Assembly (NCBI GenBank): GCA_023393375.1
Contig: JAEWLI010000230.1
Span: 1 to 48,188 of the forward strand
DNA length: 48,188 bases
DNA from: Bacteroidota bacterium
GTDB lineage: Bacteria > Bacteroidota > Bacteroidia > Cytophagales > Cyclobacteriaceae
Reading direction: 5' to 3'
Positions 1 to 9,188 of this stretch are shown one piece after another (position 1 is the first letter of the stretch; each line of letters opens with the position of its first letter). The translations under genes and the position numbers were made by a program. The notes beneath the pieces are model-generated. The model was not told the origin of the DNA. It ran no database searches and was given only the letters and a program-made list of their open reading frames with translations.

Positions 1-997
1 TGGCGTTGGTCACCAGATTACCTGACCAGGAATGTGCCAATTCATGAGCAACCAATGCCGTAAGAGAACGGTCTCCCGCCAAAATAGTGGGAGTTACAAA
101 TGTCAACCTTGGGTTTTCCATGCCGCCAAATGGAAAACTGGAGGGAAGCACAAGTAAATCATATTTATCCCATCTGTAATCACCATAAAGATCTTCCGCA
201 GCTTCGAGCATATTTTCCAAATCTGCAAATTCATCGGCGGCACTTTCAATCACTGAAGGTTCTGCATATACCCCTGTATTGTTTCCGATAGGATGATACA
301 CCAAATCCCCCACAGCCAAAGCCATTAAATATGCTGGGATAGGTTGTTCCATTTTAAAACTATAATTTCCATCAGGTGAAATTTGTGTTGGATTTTCTGC
401 ACTCATCAAAGCCATCAAACCCGCCGGTACCTGCACATTTGCCTGATAAGTGAACCTGATTCCCGGTGAATCCTGTACCGGTAACCATGTTCTGGCCAGA
501 ATCGCTTGTGACTGAGTGAATAAAAAAGGATGTTGCTTGTCGGTAGTTTGTTCGGGGGACAACCACTGCAGGGCAGCTGCATGGTCACTCGTCTTGTAGT
601 AGATATCAATCTCTTTAGTGTCAGAATTAATTGGCACAGTTAGTGGAACTCCTTTATATGCTTGTTCTGATAATTGACCTAATTCAAAATCCGAATCTTC
701 CCCATTCACTAATACGCTATCAATCATAAGATCTTTGGTGTCAAAGACAATTTCGGTAGCTGCTTTATCGGCCCGGATTCGGTATTTAGCCTTACCGGTA
801 ATAATTTTTTTTGAAAAATCCACCCTGGCATTCCAGTCCAGATGTTGAATGATTGCCATTTCAGGCTTTGCAAATGAATGTGAATCGTTTATAGTCATCG
901 TTGTATAATTTTCGCTTTCAGCTTTTTGTGTACTCGTATTGCATGAAAATATGGTAAATACAGAAAAGCCAATTACGAAAACCCGGATATAATTCAT
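1..997 (-). CDS. M1 family zinc aminopeptidase, N-terminal part (leukotriene A4 hydrolase type)
   Basis: The gene starts at 997 on the minus strand and runs off the left edge, giving about 332 residues. The N-terminus has a hydrophobic stretch ending in FSC, so it is probably an exported lipoprotein. An M1 N-terminal beta domain follows. The exopeptidase motif GGMENP and then HELAHSWSGN, the start of the HExxH-18x-E zinc site, lie close to the window edge. The second zinc-ligand Glu and the C-terminal domain are outside the window. M1 enzymes remove N-terminal residues from peptides. The LTA4H-like subgroup is common in Bacteroidota and usually exported, which would fit peptide scavenging in the periplasm. 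No frame break is visible. The family call is firm; the substrate is unknown. Confidence 0.93.
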   Translation of the reverse strand, partial: MNYIRVFVIGFSVFTIFSCNTSTQKAESENYTTMTINDSHSFAKPEMAIIQHLDWNARVDFSKKIITGKAKYRIRADKAATEIVFDTKDLMIDSVLVNGEDSDFELGQLSEQAYKGVPLTVPINSDTKEIDIYYKTSDHAAALQWLSPEQTTDKQHPFLFTQSQAILARTWLPVQDSPGIRFTYQANVQVPAGLMALMSAENPTQISPDGNYSFKMEQPIPAYLMALAVGDLVYHPIGNNTGVYAEPSVIESAADEFADLENMLEAAEDLYGDYRWDKYDLLVLPSSFPFGGMENPRLTFVTPTILAGDRSLTALVAHELAHSWSGNLVTNA

Positions 998-1237
998 ATT
1001 AAATAAAGTTTTATAGACCGTAAATTTAATAAATCCTGAATTTCTTTTGGGATTGAGCATAAATATTTCCTTTTCTTCAGGTTTAGTTTGTCTTTTTCAC
1101 TGATTCATCGAAATTATTGATCGGATTCATTTGAAGATAAATAGTTTTTCTTATTTTAGCAGGACATTTAAGTTAAGGCCTATCTATTAGAATAAGTATT
1201 AAACAAGAAAAGACAAGTAAAAGGGATTGCAGGATTT

Positions 1238-1738
1238 ATGGGCAAGGCAAGTAAGGAGAAAAGCTTTCACAAAGTTGAAAGAATAGAGGAGATTTATAAA
1301 CCCATTGAAGGATTTTCAAAATATCGGGTGTCTAATCTGGGAACGATTGTTTCTTATATGGGTTCAAAAAAAGGGAGACCCATGAAACAAAGAATCCATC
1401 CGCAGCAAGGATATTATATGCTCGATCTAATCGATGACAATGGCAAACGTAGAACGGTATATCCGCATAAAGAAGTGGCTAAATCCTTCTGTATCAATGT
1501 GTTGCCAGAAGAAAGGACATTGGTTGTTCACCTGGATGGGAATTTAAAAAATAATAATAGTGCCAATTTGGAATGGTGCACGCATAGTGAATCCATCAGA
1601 AATCAAATCTCCAATGGCAACAGGGATACCTCCAAAACCTGGAAAACACGTCGGAAAAAATCTGTAGAGAAACAAAAAAAGCTTAAAACCCGGGTGAAGA
1701 AGCAGGATACGAGAGCTGATAATATACTCGCACCGTAA
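1238..1738 (+). CDS. Free-standing NUMOD4-HNH endonuclease
   Basis: This 166-aa protein has a NUMOD4 motif (about residues 18-60, with YKPIEGFSKYRVSNLGTI) followed by an HNH_3-type domain (about 76-118). Recognisable are H77, the VVHLDG segment with H98 and D100, the NN pair at 105-106 and NLEW at 110-113. The C-terminal 45 residues are very rich in Lys and Arg and may bind DNA. Such genes are usually homing-type endonucleases from phages or mobile introns. Here it is a separate gene between an aminopeptidase and a stress protein, with no intron, intein or phage genes beside it. The canonical His of VNHxDG is Val-Val-His here; His98 is kept, so it may be active. Its start (1238) is preceded by only a weak purine stretch. 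Confidence 0.85.
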   Translation: MGKASKEKSFHKVERIEEIYKPIEGFSKYRVSNLGTIVSYMGSKKGRPMKQRIHPQQGYYMLDLIDDNGKRRTVYPHKEVAKSFCINVLPEERTLVVHLDGNLKNNNSANLEWCTHSESIRNQISNGNRDTSKTWKTRRKKSVEKQKKLKTRVKKQDTRADNILAP

Positions 1739-1869
1739 GTGTCCGGCTGTTACATAGTATTTTCAATCTCATGAAGGAATGGATTGTAGAATTTAGAAAA
1801 ATATTCTCATCCAACAATAGCTGGAAACTCGGTGAAATATAAATGGCTGTTTAAATATGTAACTAGAAT

Positions 1870-2718
1870 TTAATTGGATTTATCCATATTGACCGTCATT
1901 GTCAATGCGGGGGTTTCATTTTCTTTTACTAAATCTCCAGCCAAACTTCCCATGAACAAATTGATAAGGCCGTTTTTTGCACGGGTGGTAATACCAATCA
2001 AATCAGCTTTTTTCTGTTTGGCAAATCCCTCAAGTGTTTCTTCTTTATTGCTGCCAACTACGATAGAAGTAGTATAGCTAACGAAGCCAAATGTTTGTGC
2101 TTCTTTTTCAAGTTGCGCTGTAAGCTCTGGTGTGATCTTCTTTTTATTCTTTACTACATGTACAAAATGTACTGTAGCATCAAAAAGTTGGGCAAAGTTT
2201 TTGAAGTACGAGAGTTCTACCGAACCTTCAGTTTCCAAATCAACAGCTAATACCAGTGATTTTGGATTAAATGCACTATAGTAATGTTTTATAGAAAGTA
2301 CTGGGCAACTGGAAATCCTTATGATTTTTTCAGTATGATTCCCAAATACAAGTTCTTCGTATGATCTTTCCCCACTAGTACCCATCACCACCAGATCAAT
2401 TTCTTTTTCTTTAATGAAGTGTTCCATAGCACTTTCAAAATAATCTACCTCAATTACCGGTTTGATAGTGACTTCATTTCCATACTTCAGGGCAAGGTCA
2501 TGAATCAATTGACTGTTCTTTTTGGTCAGTTCAATAATAAATGCTTGTTCTTCAAAATTGGGTAAGGTGGTGTCACCTGTAGCTTTAAAATCATCTGCGA
2601 TAGGTTGGATATAATTTACAAGGTAAATCTCTGCTTGATTTTTTATAGCAATATCCCTGGCTACTTTTAAGCCATATTCACTGATTTCCGTAAAGTCGGT
2701 CGGTACTAGAATTTTCAT
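1870..2718 (-). CDS. Tandem universal stress protein (UspA family)
   Basis: The 282-aa protein consists of two UspA domains (about 1-146 and 150-282). The first has the ATP-binding signature G-2x-G-9x-G-N at residues 113-127 (GTSGERSYEELVFGN). The second ends with a weaker version, around TTRAKNGLINLFMGS. N-terminal KILVPTDFT is typical of the family. UspA proteins are cytoplasmic nucleotide-binding proteins linked to survival under starvation and oxidative stress; tandem forms of this length are common in Bacteroidota. It has no close co-directional neighbour and appears monocistronic. Which stress it serves cannot be read from the sequence. Confidence 0.92.
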   Translation of the reverse strand: MKILVPTDFTEISEYGLKVARDIAIKNQAEIYLVNYIQPIADDFKATGDTTLPNFEEQAFIIELTKKNSQLIHDLALKYGNEVTIKPVIEVDYFESAMEHFIKEKEIDLVVMGTSGERSYEELVFGNHTEKIIRISSCPVLSIKHYYSAFNPKSLVLAVDLETEGSVELSYFKNFAQLFDATVHFVHVVKNKKKITPELTAQLEKEAQTFGFVSYTTSIVVGSNKEETLEGFAKQKKADLIGITTRAKNGLINLFMGSLAGDLVKENETPALTMTVNMDKSN

Positions 2719-2923
2719 GGGAAGTTTTGATTAATGGTTTAATTTACAAACCTCATCTGTAACAGATTGTTTATTTTCATTTTATTTTCGTTCATATCCG
2801 ATCAAAAATGTGTACTGATCCGAACACCTCTATCTGCACTCACTGATCTCAAAGTAATGCATTAAACCGTATTTCATGAAAAATAACCGTCAATATAATT
2901 AGAATGATCGTCTCCCTTGAAAC

Positions 2924-2937
2924 TGGCACGCGGTTGG
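2924..2937 (+). promoter_or_regulatory. Sigma-54-like -24/-12 element
   Basis: TGGCACG is followed by CGG and TTGG, 37 bases before the start at 2974. This resembles the RpoN consensus TGGCACGnnnnTTGC, but the spacing between the two GG/GC elements is one base short and the -12 GC is GG. An rpoN gene is present in the same window at 15923. This is a candidate only. Confidence 0.3.
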
Positions 2938-2973
2938 AATAATGGAAATCAAAACAAAAAATTTTTAAACTAA

Positions 2974-3420
2974 ATGAAAATGCACATGAAGATCTTGAAA
3001 AATTTAACTTCCCTCAGAAACGTATTTTTTGCTGCACTATTAACAGGCTCATTTGCCAGTTTAGCAATGGCTTCTCCAGTAACTTCAAATGAAGAAAAAA
3101 CAGATAAGGTAACATTAAAAACCCGTGATGCCGTATCAAATGCAGCCCCGGATGATTGGTACACTTATGCTGAATCAGCTTCTAAATGTATTAAGAAAGG
3201 TGTGAACCTTAACGAAGCCAATGAATGGTTACGAAAATCCCTGGAAATAAAAGAAACTGCTTATAATTTAAGTGTAATGGGGGATTATTATTTAGCTAAT
3301 CGTTTACCAAATGAAGCTATGAAATATTATGTTAAAAGTATAGAAGCTGGTAAAAATGAAGATCCTGATTTTAATGCATCAGAAATTCAGGGTAAAATCG
3401 CAAAAATTGTGTTTAAATAA
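2974..3420 (+). CDS. Small exported TPR-like protein
   Basis: The 148-aa protein has a clear signal peptide: a basic N-terminus, a hydrophobic core around residues 18-31 and a likely cleavage after ASLAMA. The mature part (about 115 residues) holds helical pairs that look like one or two TPR/Sel1 units (NEANEWLRKSLEIKETAYNL, then LANRLPNEAMKYYVKSIEAG). TPR units mediate protein binding, so this is probably a periplasmic adaptor, but no partner is evident. An alternative start is Met5 (2986). It is a single gene with a sigma-54-like element in front and a strong hairpin terminator behind. I cannot name a specific family. Confidence 0.75.
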   Translation: MKMHMKILKNLTSLRNVFFAALLTGSFASLAMASPVTSNEEKTDKVTLKTRDAVSNAAPDDWYTYAESASKCIKKGVNLNEANEWLRKSLEIKETAYNLSVMGDYYLANRLPNEAMKYYVKSIEAGKNEDPDFNASEIQGKIAKIVFK

Positions 3421-3473
3421 GAGCAAGTTTACGGTCTTTCATAAGGATCAAACATAAAGTTCTATTAATATTT

Positions 3474-3504
3474 GAGAGAGGAGAAATTTTCCTCTCTTTT
3501 TTTT
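3474..3504 (+). terminator. Rho-independent terminator after the TPR-like gene
   Basis: GAGAGGA (3476-3482) pairs with TCCTCTC (3490-3496) around a 7-base loop. Eight T follow at 3497-3504. It lies 54 bases after the stop at 3420. Confidence 0.85.
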
Positions 3505-3638
3505 GTGCATATTTCTGACTTCCATTCTATTTATGGGTGATTCTAATGATCTTCTATACCAATTATAGGTTGAATCGAAGCGATTTCTTTAAGTTTGTTA
3601 TTCGTAGAATGAATGATTAGTATATTTTTGTTGATCCT

Positions 3639-5894
3639 ATGATAAAAAAACAAATCAAAAAGATTGCAGTAGTGGGCAAGTCGAAAATCGCAGCCCCGAT
3701 TGCTTTATATTTAGCAAATTCCGAAATTGAAATAAATCTGATCCTGTTATCAGATGAGCCTGATTGGTCTTTTTCCGATTTTGTCCCTGATCACGGAGAT
3801 TTATTATTATCCCCCCAGTTTGAGAAAAACCTGGCACAAATCGACTTGAACAGATTCCATACCACCATATCTGAATTTGATTGGATCATTTTCACCATTG
3901 ATTCAGAAGTTGATCAAATTAAAGAATTACTGATGGGTATTCAGGATGTAATCTCTCCTTCTGCTGTGATCAGTATTTCCTCAGCCAATCAATCCATCGA
4001 TTTACCAATTAATCTTATTCCCTTAAGCATTAGACGGCAGTTTCTCGGAATCAGGTTTTTCCACCCTATCAGAAAAAGTGGGTTGGTGGAACTGGTAAGC
4101 ATCCCTGAAACTGATAAACTTATCATTATAAAAATACAGGATTTTAGTGAAGAATATCTGGGGAAGAAGGCAATTGTGTGTTCAAAAAATGGTTTTGCTG
4201 AAAGACTTATATGCTTTGTACAGATATGGGCCTTACGAACCGGGTTAAATTTATGTTTTGATCTTGAAGAAATTAACCAACTGACGGGAAGCATCATTGG
4301 CTGGTCTGGAAAGGGCATCATAAAACATATTGATATGGAGGGGGCTGAAAATTTTTATATCAAAAGCAGCCACTTGTTTTCAGAATCATCTATTCCCGAA
4401 GAGAAAGATTCTTTTATATTTTTAAACCTTTTGATTAAGCCACCTGACGGTTGCTTTTCAGCAAACAATTTAGTGTTTGATCCCCTAAAAGGAAGGTACA
4501 GGAAATTGAAGAAAAAGAAAATTCGGGCTATCGCAGAGTTAAAATCATTGGATCTGAAAAAAAGGTTACCCATGTTATTGAATGGGGCCAAACCACCAAA
4601 TCAATTTTATCGGGAATTTTGGAGGGGTATTTTCAAATACATTTCACAATTGATTGAAAAAAAGGAGTGTGGCGTGTATGAAACTGAAATGGTTTTCAAA
4701 GAAATTATTGGCTGGGAATTGGGCATTTTTGAAATATGGGACTTACTAGATGCGCAGCTCATGGTGAAGCGGATGGAAATTCAGGCTTGTCAACCCGACC
4801 CGTGGGTTTATAAGATGCTTGACAACGGAGAAAATAGTTTTTTTAACATAAAAGGAGGACAACAGCAGTTCTATGATGTCTCCGGATCATATTTACCTGC
4901 CTATGGTGCTGAAAAAATGATAACGCCTACAGCATACAAAGATCAGGTAGTATGGCATAATAACCATGTTTCATTATATGATTTGGGTGATGATGTCATC
5001 AACCTGGAAATACAATCCTATAGAAATATCATTGATGAAGAAGTGGCTTATGGATTACTTCATGCTACTGAGGTTGCTGATAGAGATCAAAAGGGGTTAT
5101 TGATTACTTCCAGAGGGAATGATTTTTCACTGGGTGTCAATCTTGGATTGGTATTTATTGCAGCCATTGAGAAAAACTATCAACTCATCGAGAAATATAT
5201 CGTTGATTTTCAACAGCTCAATCTTCGTTTGAGGGATGTACCTGTTCCAGTCATGCTACTGCCAAAAGGATTAACATTGGGTGGAGGGTGCGAAATGGCC
5301 ATGCATTGTGACGATCTATTGTGTGTTGCGGAAACTTATATTGGTCTACCTGAAGCAAGAGCGGGTTTAATACCCGCGGGTGGTGGCATGAAATCATTGT
5401 TGTGGAAACTATCGCACCAGAAAGCTGAAGTCGAAAAGTACATGGAAGTGCTGATAAATCTCACCGAAGGTACCATATCCAATTCTGCTTACCATGGATT
5501 GGAAATGAATTATGTAGATAATGATAAACAGATTATCCGGAATAAGCATTGGCAACTGTCCGAAGCAAAACATCGAATGACAGAATTGATGGCAAACTAT
5601 AAGGTCAATGGCATTCTAACTATAGAAGCTGGAGGACAGTACTTATATCAGGAACTGATTGGAAAGGTTCAAAGTAGTAAAAATCAACGATCCTGGACAG
5701 ATTTTGATGTAAAAATCGCCACTCACCTGGCAAGAATATTAAGTGGAGGAGAAGTGGAACAAGGACAAAAGTTGTCGGAACAATATATTCTTGATTTGGA
5801 AAGAGAGTCTTTTCTTTCTTTGTGTGGAGAAAGGGAAATGTTGTACCGGTGCAAACAGATATTGTCCGGAAATGTCAAAAAGAAAAAAAATTAA
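3639..5894 (+). CDS. Diverged FadN-type 3-hydroxyacyl-CoA dehydrogenase / enoyl-CoA hydratase fusion
   Basis: The 751-aa protein has the FadN (YusL) domain order: dehydrogenase first, hydratase last. The hydratase part (about 440-700) keeps the oxyanion segment FSLGVN, LGGGCE with Glu552, and GLPEARAGLIPAGGG with Glu572, the two catalytic glutamates with the usual 20-residue spacing. The dehydrogenase part is recognisable but badly eroded. The GxGxxG loop is GKSKIA (residues 13-18), the catalytic-His motif GTHFFNP reads GIRFFHP (Arg139 for His), and the partner Glu after DWII is Phe85. Ordinary Bacteroidota FadN is about 800 aa, so this is slightly short. It may act as a hydratase only, or have a structural role. 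No thiolase or acyl-CoA dehydrogenase gene is adjacent. The next gene begins 18 bases downstream. Confidence 0.82.
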   Translation: MIKKQIKKIAVVGKSKIAAPIALYLANSEIEINLILLSDEPDWSFSDFVPDHGDLLLSPQFEKNLAQIDLNRFHTTISEFDWIIFTIDSEVDQIKELLMGIQDVISPSAVISISSANQSIDLPINLIPLSIRRQFLGIRFFHPIRKSGLVELVSIPETDKLIIIKIQDFSEEYLGKKAIVCSKNGFAERLICFVQIWALRTGLNLCFDLEEINQLTGSIIGWSGKGIIKHIDMEGAENFYIKSSHLFSESSIPEEKDSFIFLNLLIKPPDGCFSANNLVFDPLKGRYRKLKKKKIRAIAELKSLDLKKRLPMLLNGAKPPNQFYREFWRGIFKYISQLIEKKECGVYETEMVFKEIIGWELGIFEIWDLLDAQLMVKRMEIQACQPDPWVYKMLDNGENSFFNIKGGQQQFYDVSGSYLPAYGAEKMITPTAYKDQVVWHNNHVSLYDLGDDVINLEIQSYRNIIDEEVAYGLLHATEVADRDQKGLLITSRGNDFSLGVNLGLVFIAAIEKNYQLIEKYIVDFQQLNLRLRDVPVPVMLLPKGLTLGGGCEMAMHCDDLLCVAETYIGLPEARAGLIPAGGGMKSLLWKLSHQKAEVEKYMEVLINLTEGTISNSAYHGLEMNYVDNDKQIIRNKHWQLSEAKHRMTELMANYKVNGILTIEAGGQYLYQELIGKVQSSKNQRSWTDFDVKIATHLARILSGGEVEQGQKLSEQYILDLERESFLSLCGEREMLYRCKQILSGNVKKKKN

Positions 5895-5912
5895 TCCCTA
5901 AAATTATATATT

Positions 5913-6443
5913 ATGGAATTGGATCCATTAAAATACCCGATAGGCAAGTATGTAAAACCGGCTGAGTTTTCTCAGGATGTGATTGACAAATTTATTGTAG
6001 AAATTGAAAGTTTACCTGAAAGATTAACCAAACAAATAAGTGGCCTTACTGATGAACAATTAGATACACGTTATCGACCAGAAGGTTGGACCATTCGGTA
6101 GGTTGTTCACCATTTGGCTGACAGTCATATGAATAGTTTAATCCGCTTTAAGCTTACTGTAACAGAAAATTCCCCCAGAATTACTGCATACCTCGAAGAT
6201 CGGTGGGCGGAGCTGCCTGATAGTCTCAATGTGCCTGTAGAACATTCATTAATAATCCTTAAGGGTCTGCATCACAGGATGGGTTTGTTGCTGAGGTCGT
6301 TATCTTCTGAAGACCTAAAACGAACCTTTGTACATCCTGAGCGAGGGGAAGTAAGGCTGGATGAAACTATCGGTATGTATGCCTGGCACAGTAACCATCA
6401 TCTGGCACATATCACACAACTTAAGAAGCAAAAAGGGTGGTAA
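5913..6443 (+). pseudogene. YfiT/DinB_2-type putative metal-dependent hydrolase broken by an in-frame TAG
   Basis: Read straight through, this is one frame of 175 residues plus an internal stop, the normal length of the YfiT (bacillithiol-transferase-like, DinB fold) family. The first 62 residues (YPIGKY ... TDEQLDTRYRPEGWTIR) and the rest (VVHHLADSHMNS ... WHSNHHLAHI) are both family-typical. Codon 63, at 6099-6101, is TAG where relatives have Gln in WTIRQVVHH, so a single CAG-to-TAG change explains it. The metal-binding histidines (VVHH and HxxHHLAH) all lie after the stop. A TTG at 6114 is in frame but lacks a clear ribosome site. It follows the FadN-like gene by 18 bases. It is either a recent pseudogene, a readthrough gene or a base-call error. 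Confidence 0.85.
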
Positions 6444-6456
6444 TACTGTATTAATT

Positions 6457-6486
6457 AAAGGGTAAACTATTTATTGTTTACCCTTT
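6457..6486. terminator. Bidirectional hairpin overlapping the mutS stop codon
   Basis: AAAGGGTAAAC (6457-6467) pairs perfectly with GTTTACCCTTT (6476-6486) around an 8-base loop. The minus-strand arm encodes the last mutS codons, and the mutS stop (6471-6473) lies in the loop. Runs of T are short, so termination strength is uncertain. It separates two convergent genes. Confidence 0.6.
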
Positions 6487-9095
6487 AGTATACTGATCAC
6501 TTCATTTAATTTTAATAGGGATTCCACCGGCGAAATGGTATTGATGTCTATTTTACCCAATATATCTTTTACTTCTTCAAATCTTGGATCGGCTTCAAAG
6601 AGGCTCAACTGATAACTTTTGGGAATATCCTTCATCCTTTTTTTACTTTCTTTGCTGATCTTGTCTTTTTCCAGGTGCCGCATGATTTCATTGGCACGGA
6701 TTACAATCTGATTGGGCATTCCAGCCATCTGTGCCACATGAATACCAAAACTATGTTCACTGCCACCTTCCACTAATTTTCGGAGAAATATCACCTTATC
6801 GCCCACCTCTTTTACTGATACAGAATAATTTTTGATTCGGGGAAAATCATTAGCCAGTTGATTCAATTCATGGTAATGTGTGGCAAATAGCGTTTTAGCT
6901 TTAAATTTTGGATGATTATGAAGGTATTCCACAAGAGACCACGCAATGGAAATACCATCATATGTACTCGTACCTCTGCCAATCTCATCCATCAGAGCCA
7001 GACTTCTATCGCTTAAGTTGTTCATGATACTGGCGGTTTCTGTCATTTCCACCATAAAAGTGGATTCACCACGCGATAAATTATCAGAAGCTCCAACCCG
7101 GGTAAATACTTTATCTACAAGCCCGATATTTGCATACGCGGCAGGAACAAAAGAACCCATTTGGGCCATTAATACAATTAGTGCCGTTTGCCTTAGCAAT
7201 GCGGACTTTCCAGCCATATTGGGCCCGGTAATGATCAGGATTTGTTGGGTTTCATTGTCCAGGTAAACATCATTGGGAATATAAGCTTCTCCTAAGGGTA
7301 ATTGCCGCTCAATCACCGGATGCCGACCTTTTTTAATATCAATAGTAGTGTCTTCGGTAACCTTTGGTTTGGTATAACTGTATTGAAGACTACAATTGGC
7401 AAAGGATACCAGACAATCCAATGTAGCCACAACTCTTGCATTTACTTGAATAGGAGAGATATAATCAGCAGTAAACTTCACAAGATCAAGGTAAAGTTTC
7501 TGTTCTATGGTTGAAATACGTTCTTCCGCATTCAGGATTTTTTCTTCATACGTTTTTAATTCCTCAGTAACATACCTTTCCGCATTTACCAAGGTTTGTT
7601 TGCGTATCCATTCTGCTGGAGCCTTGTCTTTATGTGCATTGGTCACCTCCAGATAATACCCGAATACCTTGTTATACGCAACTTTTAACGAGGAAATTCC
7701 GGTTTTTTGAATTTCCCGTTGTTGAATCTGCAACAAATAACCCTTACCGGAATAAGCAATTTCCCTAAGTTCATCCAGTTCAGCATGTATTCCTTCCCTA
7801 ATTAGATTACCTTGATTAATCAATAGGGGTGGGTCTTCTTTCAGTTCCCTTTCGATTTTCTCTAGCAGAAGTTTACAGGGATTTATCTGATCGGCCATTT
7901 TTTGTAATTGGCTGATGGAAGATTTTGACAACAGGTCTTTTAAAGGCACAATATGTGTGAGTGCCCTTTTTAGTTGTTGCATTTCCCGGGGATTAATACG
8001 TCCTACAGCTGCCTTAGAAACCAACCGCTCCAGATCACCTATCTGTTTCAGGTGTTGAACAATGTCTTCGAAAAGTTTTTCCTGATTGATCAACCCTTCT
8101 ACAATGTTCAACCGGTCTTCTATCTGGTTTTTATCTTTTAACGGAAGTAGAATCCATTTTCTCAATAATCTGGCACCCATAGGAGTGGCGGTTTGATCAA
8201 CTATTTCAATCAATGGGGTGCCACCTTCTTGTTGAGCCTGAATAAGTTCCAGATTCCTGATTGTGAACCTGTCCAGCCATACATATTTTTCTTCCTCTAT
8301 TCTGGCTATGGAATTGACATGGCCGATGTCTTTATGTTCTGTTTCTTCCAAATAAAATAAGATTGCCCCGGCTGCAATTATTCCCTCTGTAAGGTTTTCA
8401 ATTCCAAAACCTTTCAGAGTGGTGGTATTAAAATGGTTTATAAGTTTTTCATAACCATAATCATAGGAATAAATCCAGTCATCGATAGCAAAGGTATTGA
8501 ACCGGTCTTTGGTCAGGGCTTCGAAATTCCCCCTGCACTTCTTGTTGAATATAATTTCAGATGGATTAAAGCTTTGAAGCAGGTTTTCGATATAGGATGC
8601 TGATCCACAAGCTGTCATAAATTCACCTGTAGAAATATCAAGAAAAGCCACACCCAGTTGCTCCTCGTTAAAATGAACGGAAGCTAAAAAATTATTGTGT
8701 TTTTTATCAAGAACATGATCATTCAGGTTTAGGCCAGGAGTTACCAGTTCAGTTACCCCACGTTTAACAATGCCCTTTACTGTTTTGGGATCTTCCAGTT
8801 GATCACAAATAGCCACACGATTTCCAGCCCTTACCAATTTAGGGAGATAAGTATCCAGTGCATGATGAGGAAATCCGGCTAATTCAATATGAGAAGCGGC
8901 TCCATTGGCTCTTTTGGTGAGTGTAATATCCAGAATTTTACTGGCTTTTATGGCATCTTCACCAAAGGTTTCATAAAAATCACCCACACGGAAAAGCAAT
9001 AATGCACCCGGATGTTTCGCCTTGATCGCATTATATTGTTTCATTAAAGGGGTTTCCTTTTCTGACAAAGTACTATTGGTCTGTTTGGCAGCCAT
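6471..9095 (-). CDS. mutS: DNA mismatch repair protein MutS
   Basis: The 874-aa length is normal for MutS1. The mismatch-reading motif FYE is at residues 40-42 (GDFYETFGEDA). The connector, lever and clamp domains follow. The ATPase has Walker A GPNMAGKS at 624-631, the STFMVEM segment, Walker B LMDEIGRGTSTYDG and the ATHYHEL switch. MutS binds base mismatches and small loops and recruits MutL. A TAnnTTTG promoter element lies just upstream on the minus strand, and the SpoU methyltransferase is transcribed divergently. No mutL is in the window. Confidence 0.98.
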   Translation of the reverse strand: MAAKQTNSTLSEKETPLMKQYNAIKAKHPGALLLFRVGDFYETFGEDAIKASKILDITLTKRANGAASHIELAGFPHHALDTYLPKLVRAGNRVAICDQLEDPKTVKGIVKRGVTELVTPGLNLNDHVLDKKHNNFLASVHFNEEQLGVAFLDISTGEFMTACGSASYIENLLQSFNPSEIIFNKKCRGNFEALTKDRFNTFAIDDWIYSYDYGYEKLINHFNTTTLKGFGIENLTEGIIAAGAILFYLEETEHKDIGHVNSIARIEEEKYVWLDRFTIRNLELIQAQQEGGTPLIEIVDQTATPMGARLLRKWILLPLKDKNQIEDRLNIVEGLINQEKLFEDIVQHLKQIGDLERLVSKAAVGRINPREMQQLKRALTHIVPLKDLLSKSSISQLQKMADQINPCKLLLEKIERELKEDPPLLINQGNLIREGIHAELDELREIAYSGKGYLLQIQQREIQKTGISSLKVAYNKVFGYYLEVTNAHKDKAPAEWIRKQTLVNAERYVTEELKTYEEKILNAEERISTIEQKLYLDLVKFTADYISPIQVNARVVATLDCLVSFANCSLQYSYTKPKVTEDTTIDIKKGRHPVIERQLPLGEAYIPNDVYLDNETQQILIITGPNMAGKSALLRQTALIVLMAQMGSFVPAAYANIGLVDKVFTRVGASDNLSRGESTFMVEMTETASIMNNLSDRSLALMDEIGRGTSTYDGISIAWSLVEYLHNHPKFKAKTLFATHYHELNQLANDFPRIKNYSVSVKEVGDKVIFLRKLVEGGSEHSFGIHVAQMAGMPNQIVIRANEIMRHLEKDKISKESKKRMKDIPKSYQLSLFEADPRFEEVKDILGKIDINTISPVESLLKLNEVISILKGKQ

Positions 9096-9102
9096 GATTA
9101 AT

Positions 9103-9110
9103 CAAAAATA
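9103..9110 (-). promoter_or_regulatory. Bacteroidota -7 element upstream of mutS
   Basis: On the minus strand this reads TATTTTTG, matching TAnnTTTG, 7 bases before the mutS start. A matching -33 TTG is not evident at the usual spacing, and the leader would be very short or absent. Confidence 0.3.
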
Positions 9111-9136
9111 TGGGAATCAATTTCATTTTTCCACTG

Positions 9137-9144
9137 TAATTTTG
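9137..9144 (+). promoter_or_regulatory. Bacteroidota -7 element upstream of the SpoU methyltransferase
   Basis: TAATTTTG fits TAnnTTTG and lies 44 bases before the start at 9189. No clear -33 TTG is seen. Confidence 0.35.
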
Positions 9145-9188
9145 GGAAAGGTTAAAATTACAAAAACACTTTTAGATATTCGTAGCTG

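Noticed and set aside
6114..6443. The second half of the YfiT-like frame as an independent gene
   Set aside because: Its only start is a TTG without a clear ribosome site, and it continues the same frame and family as the upstream half.
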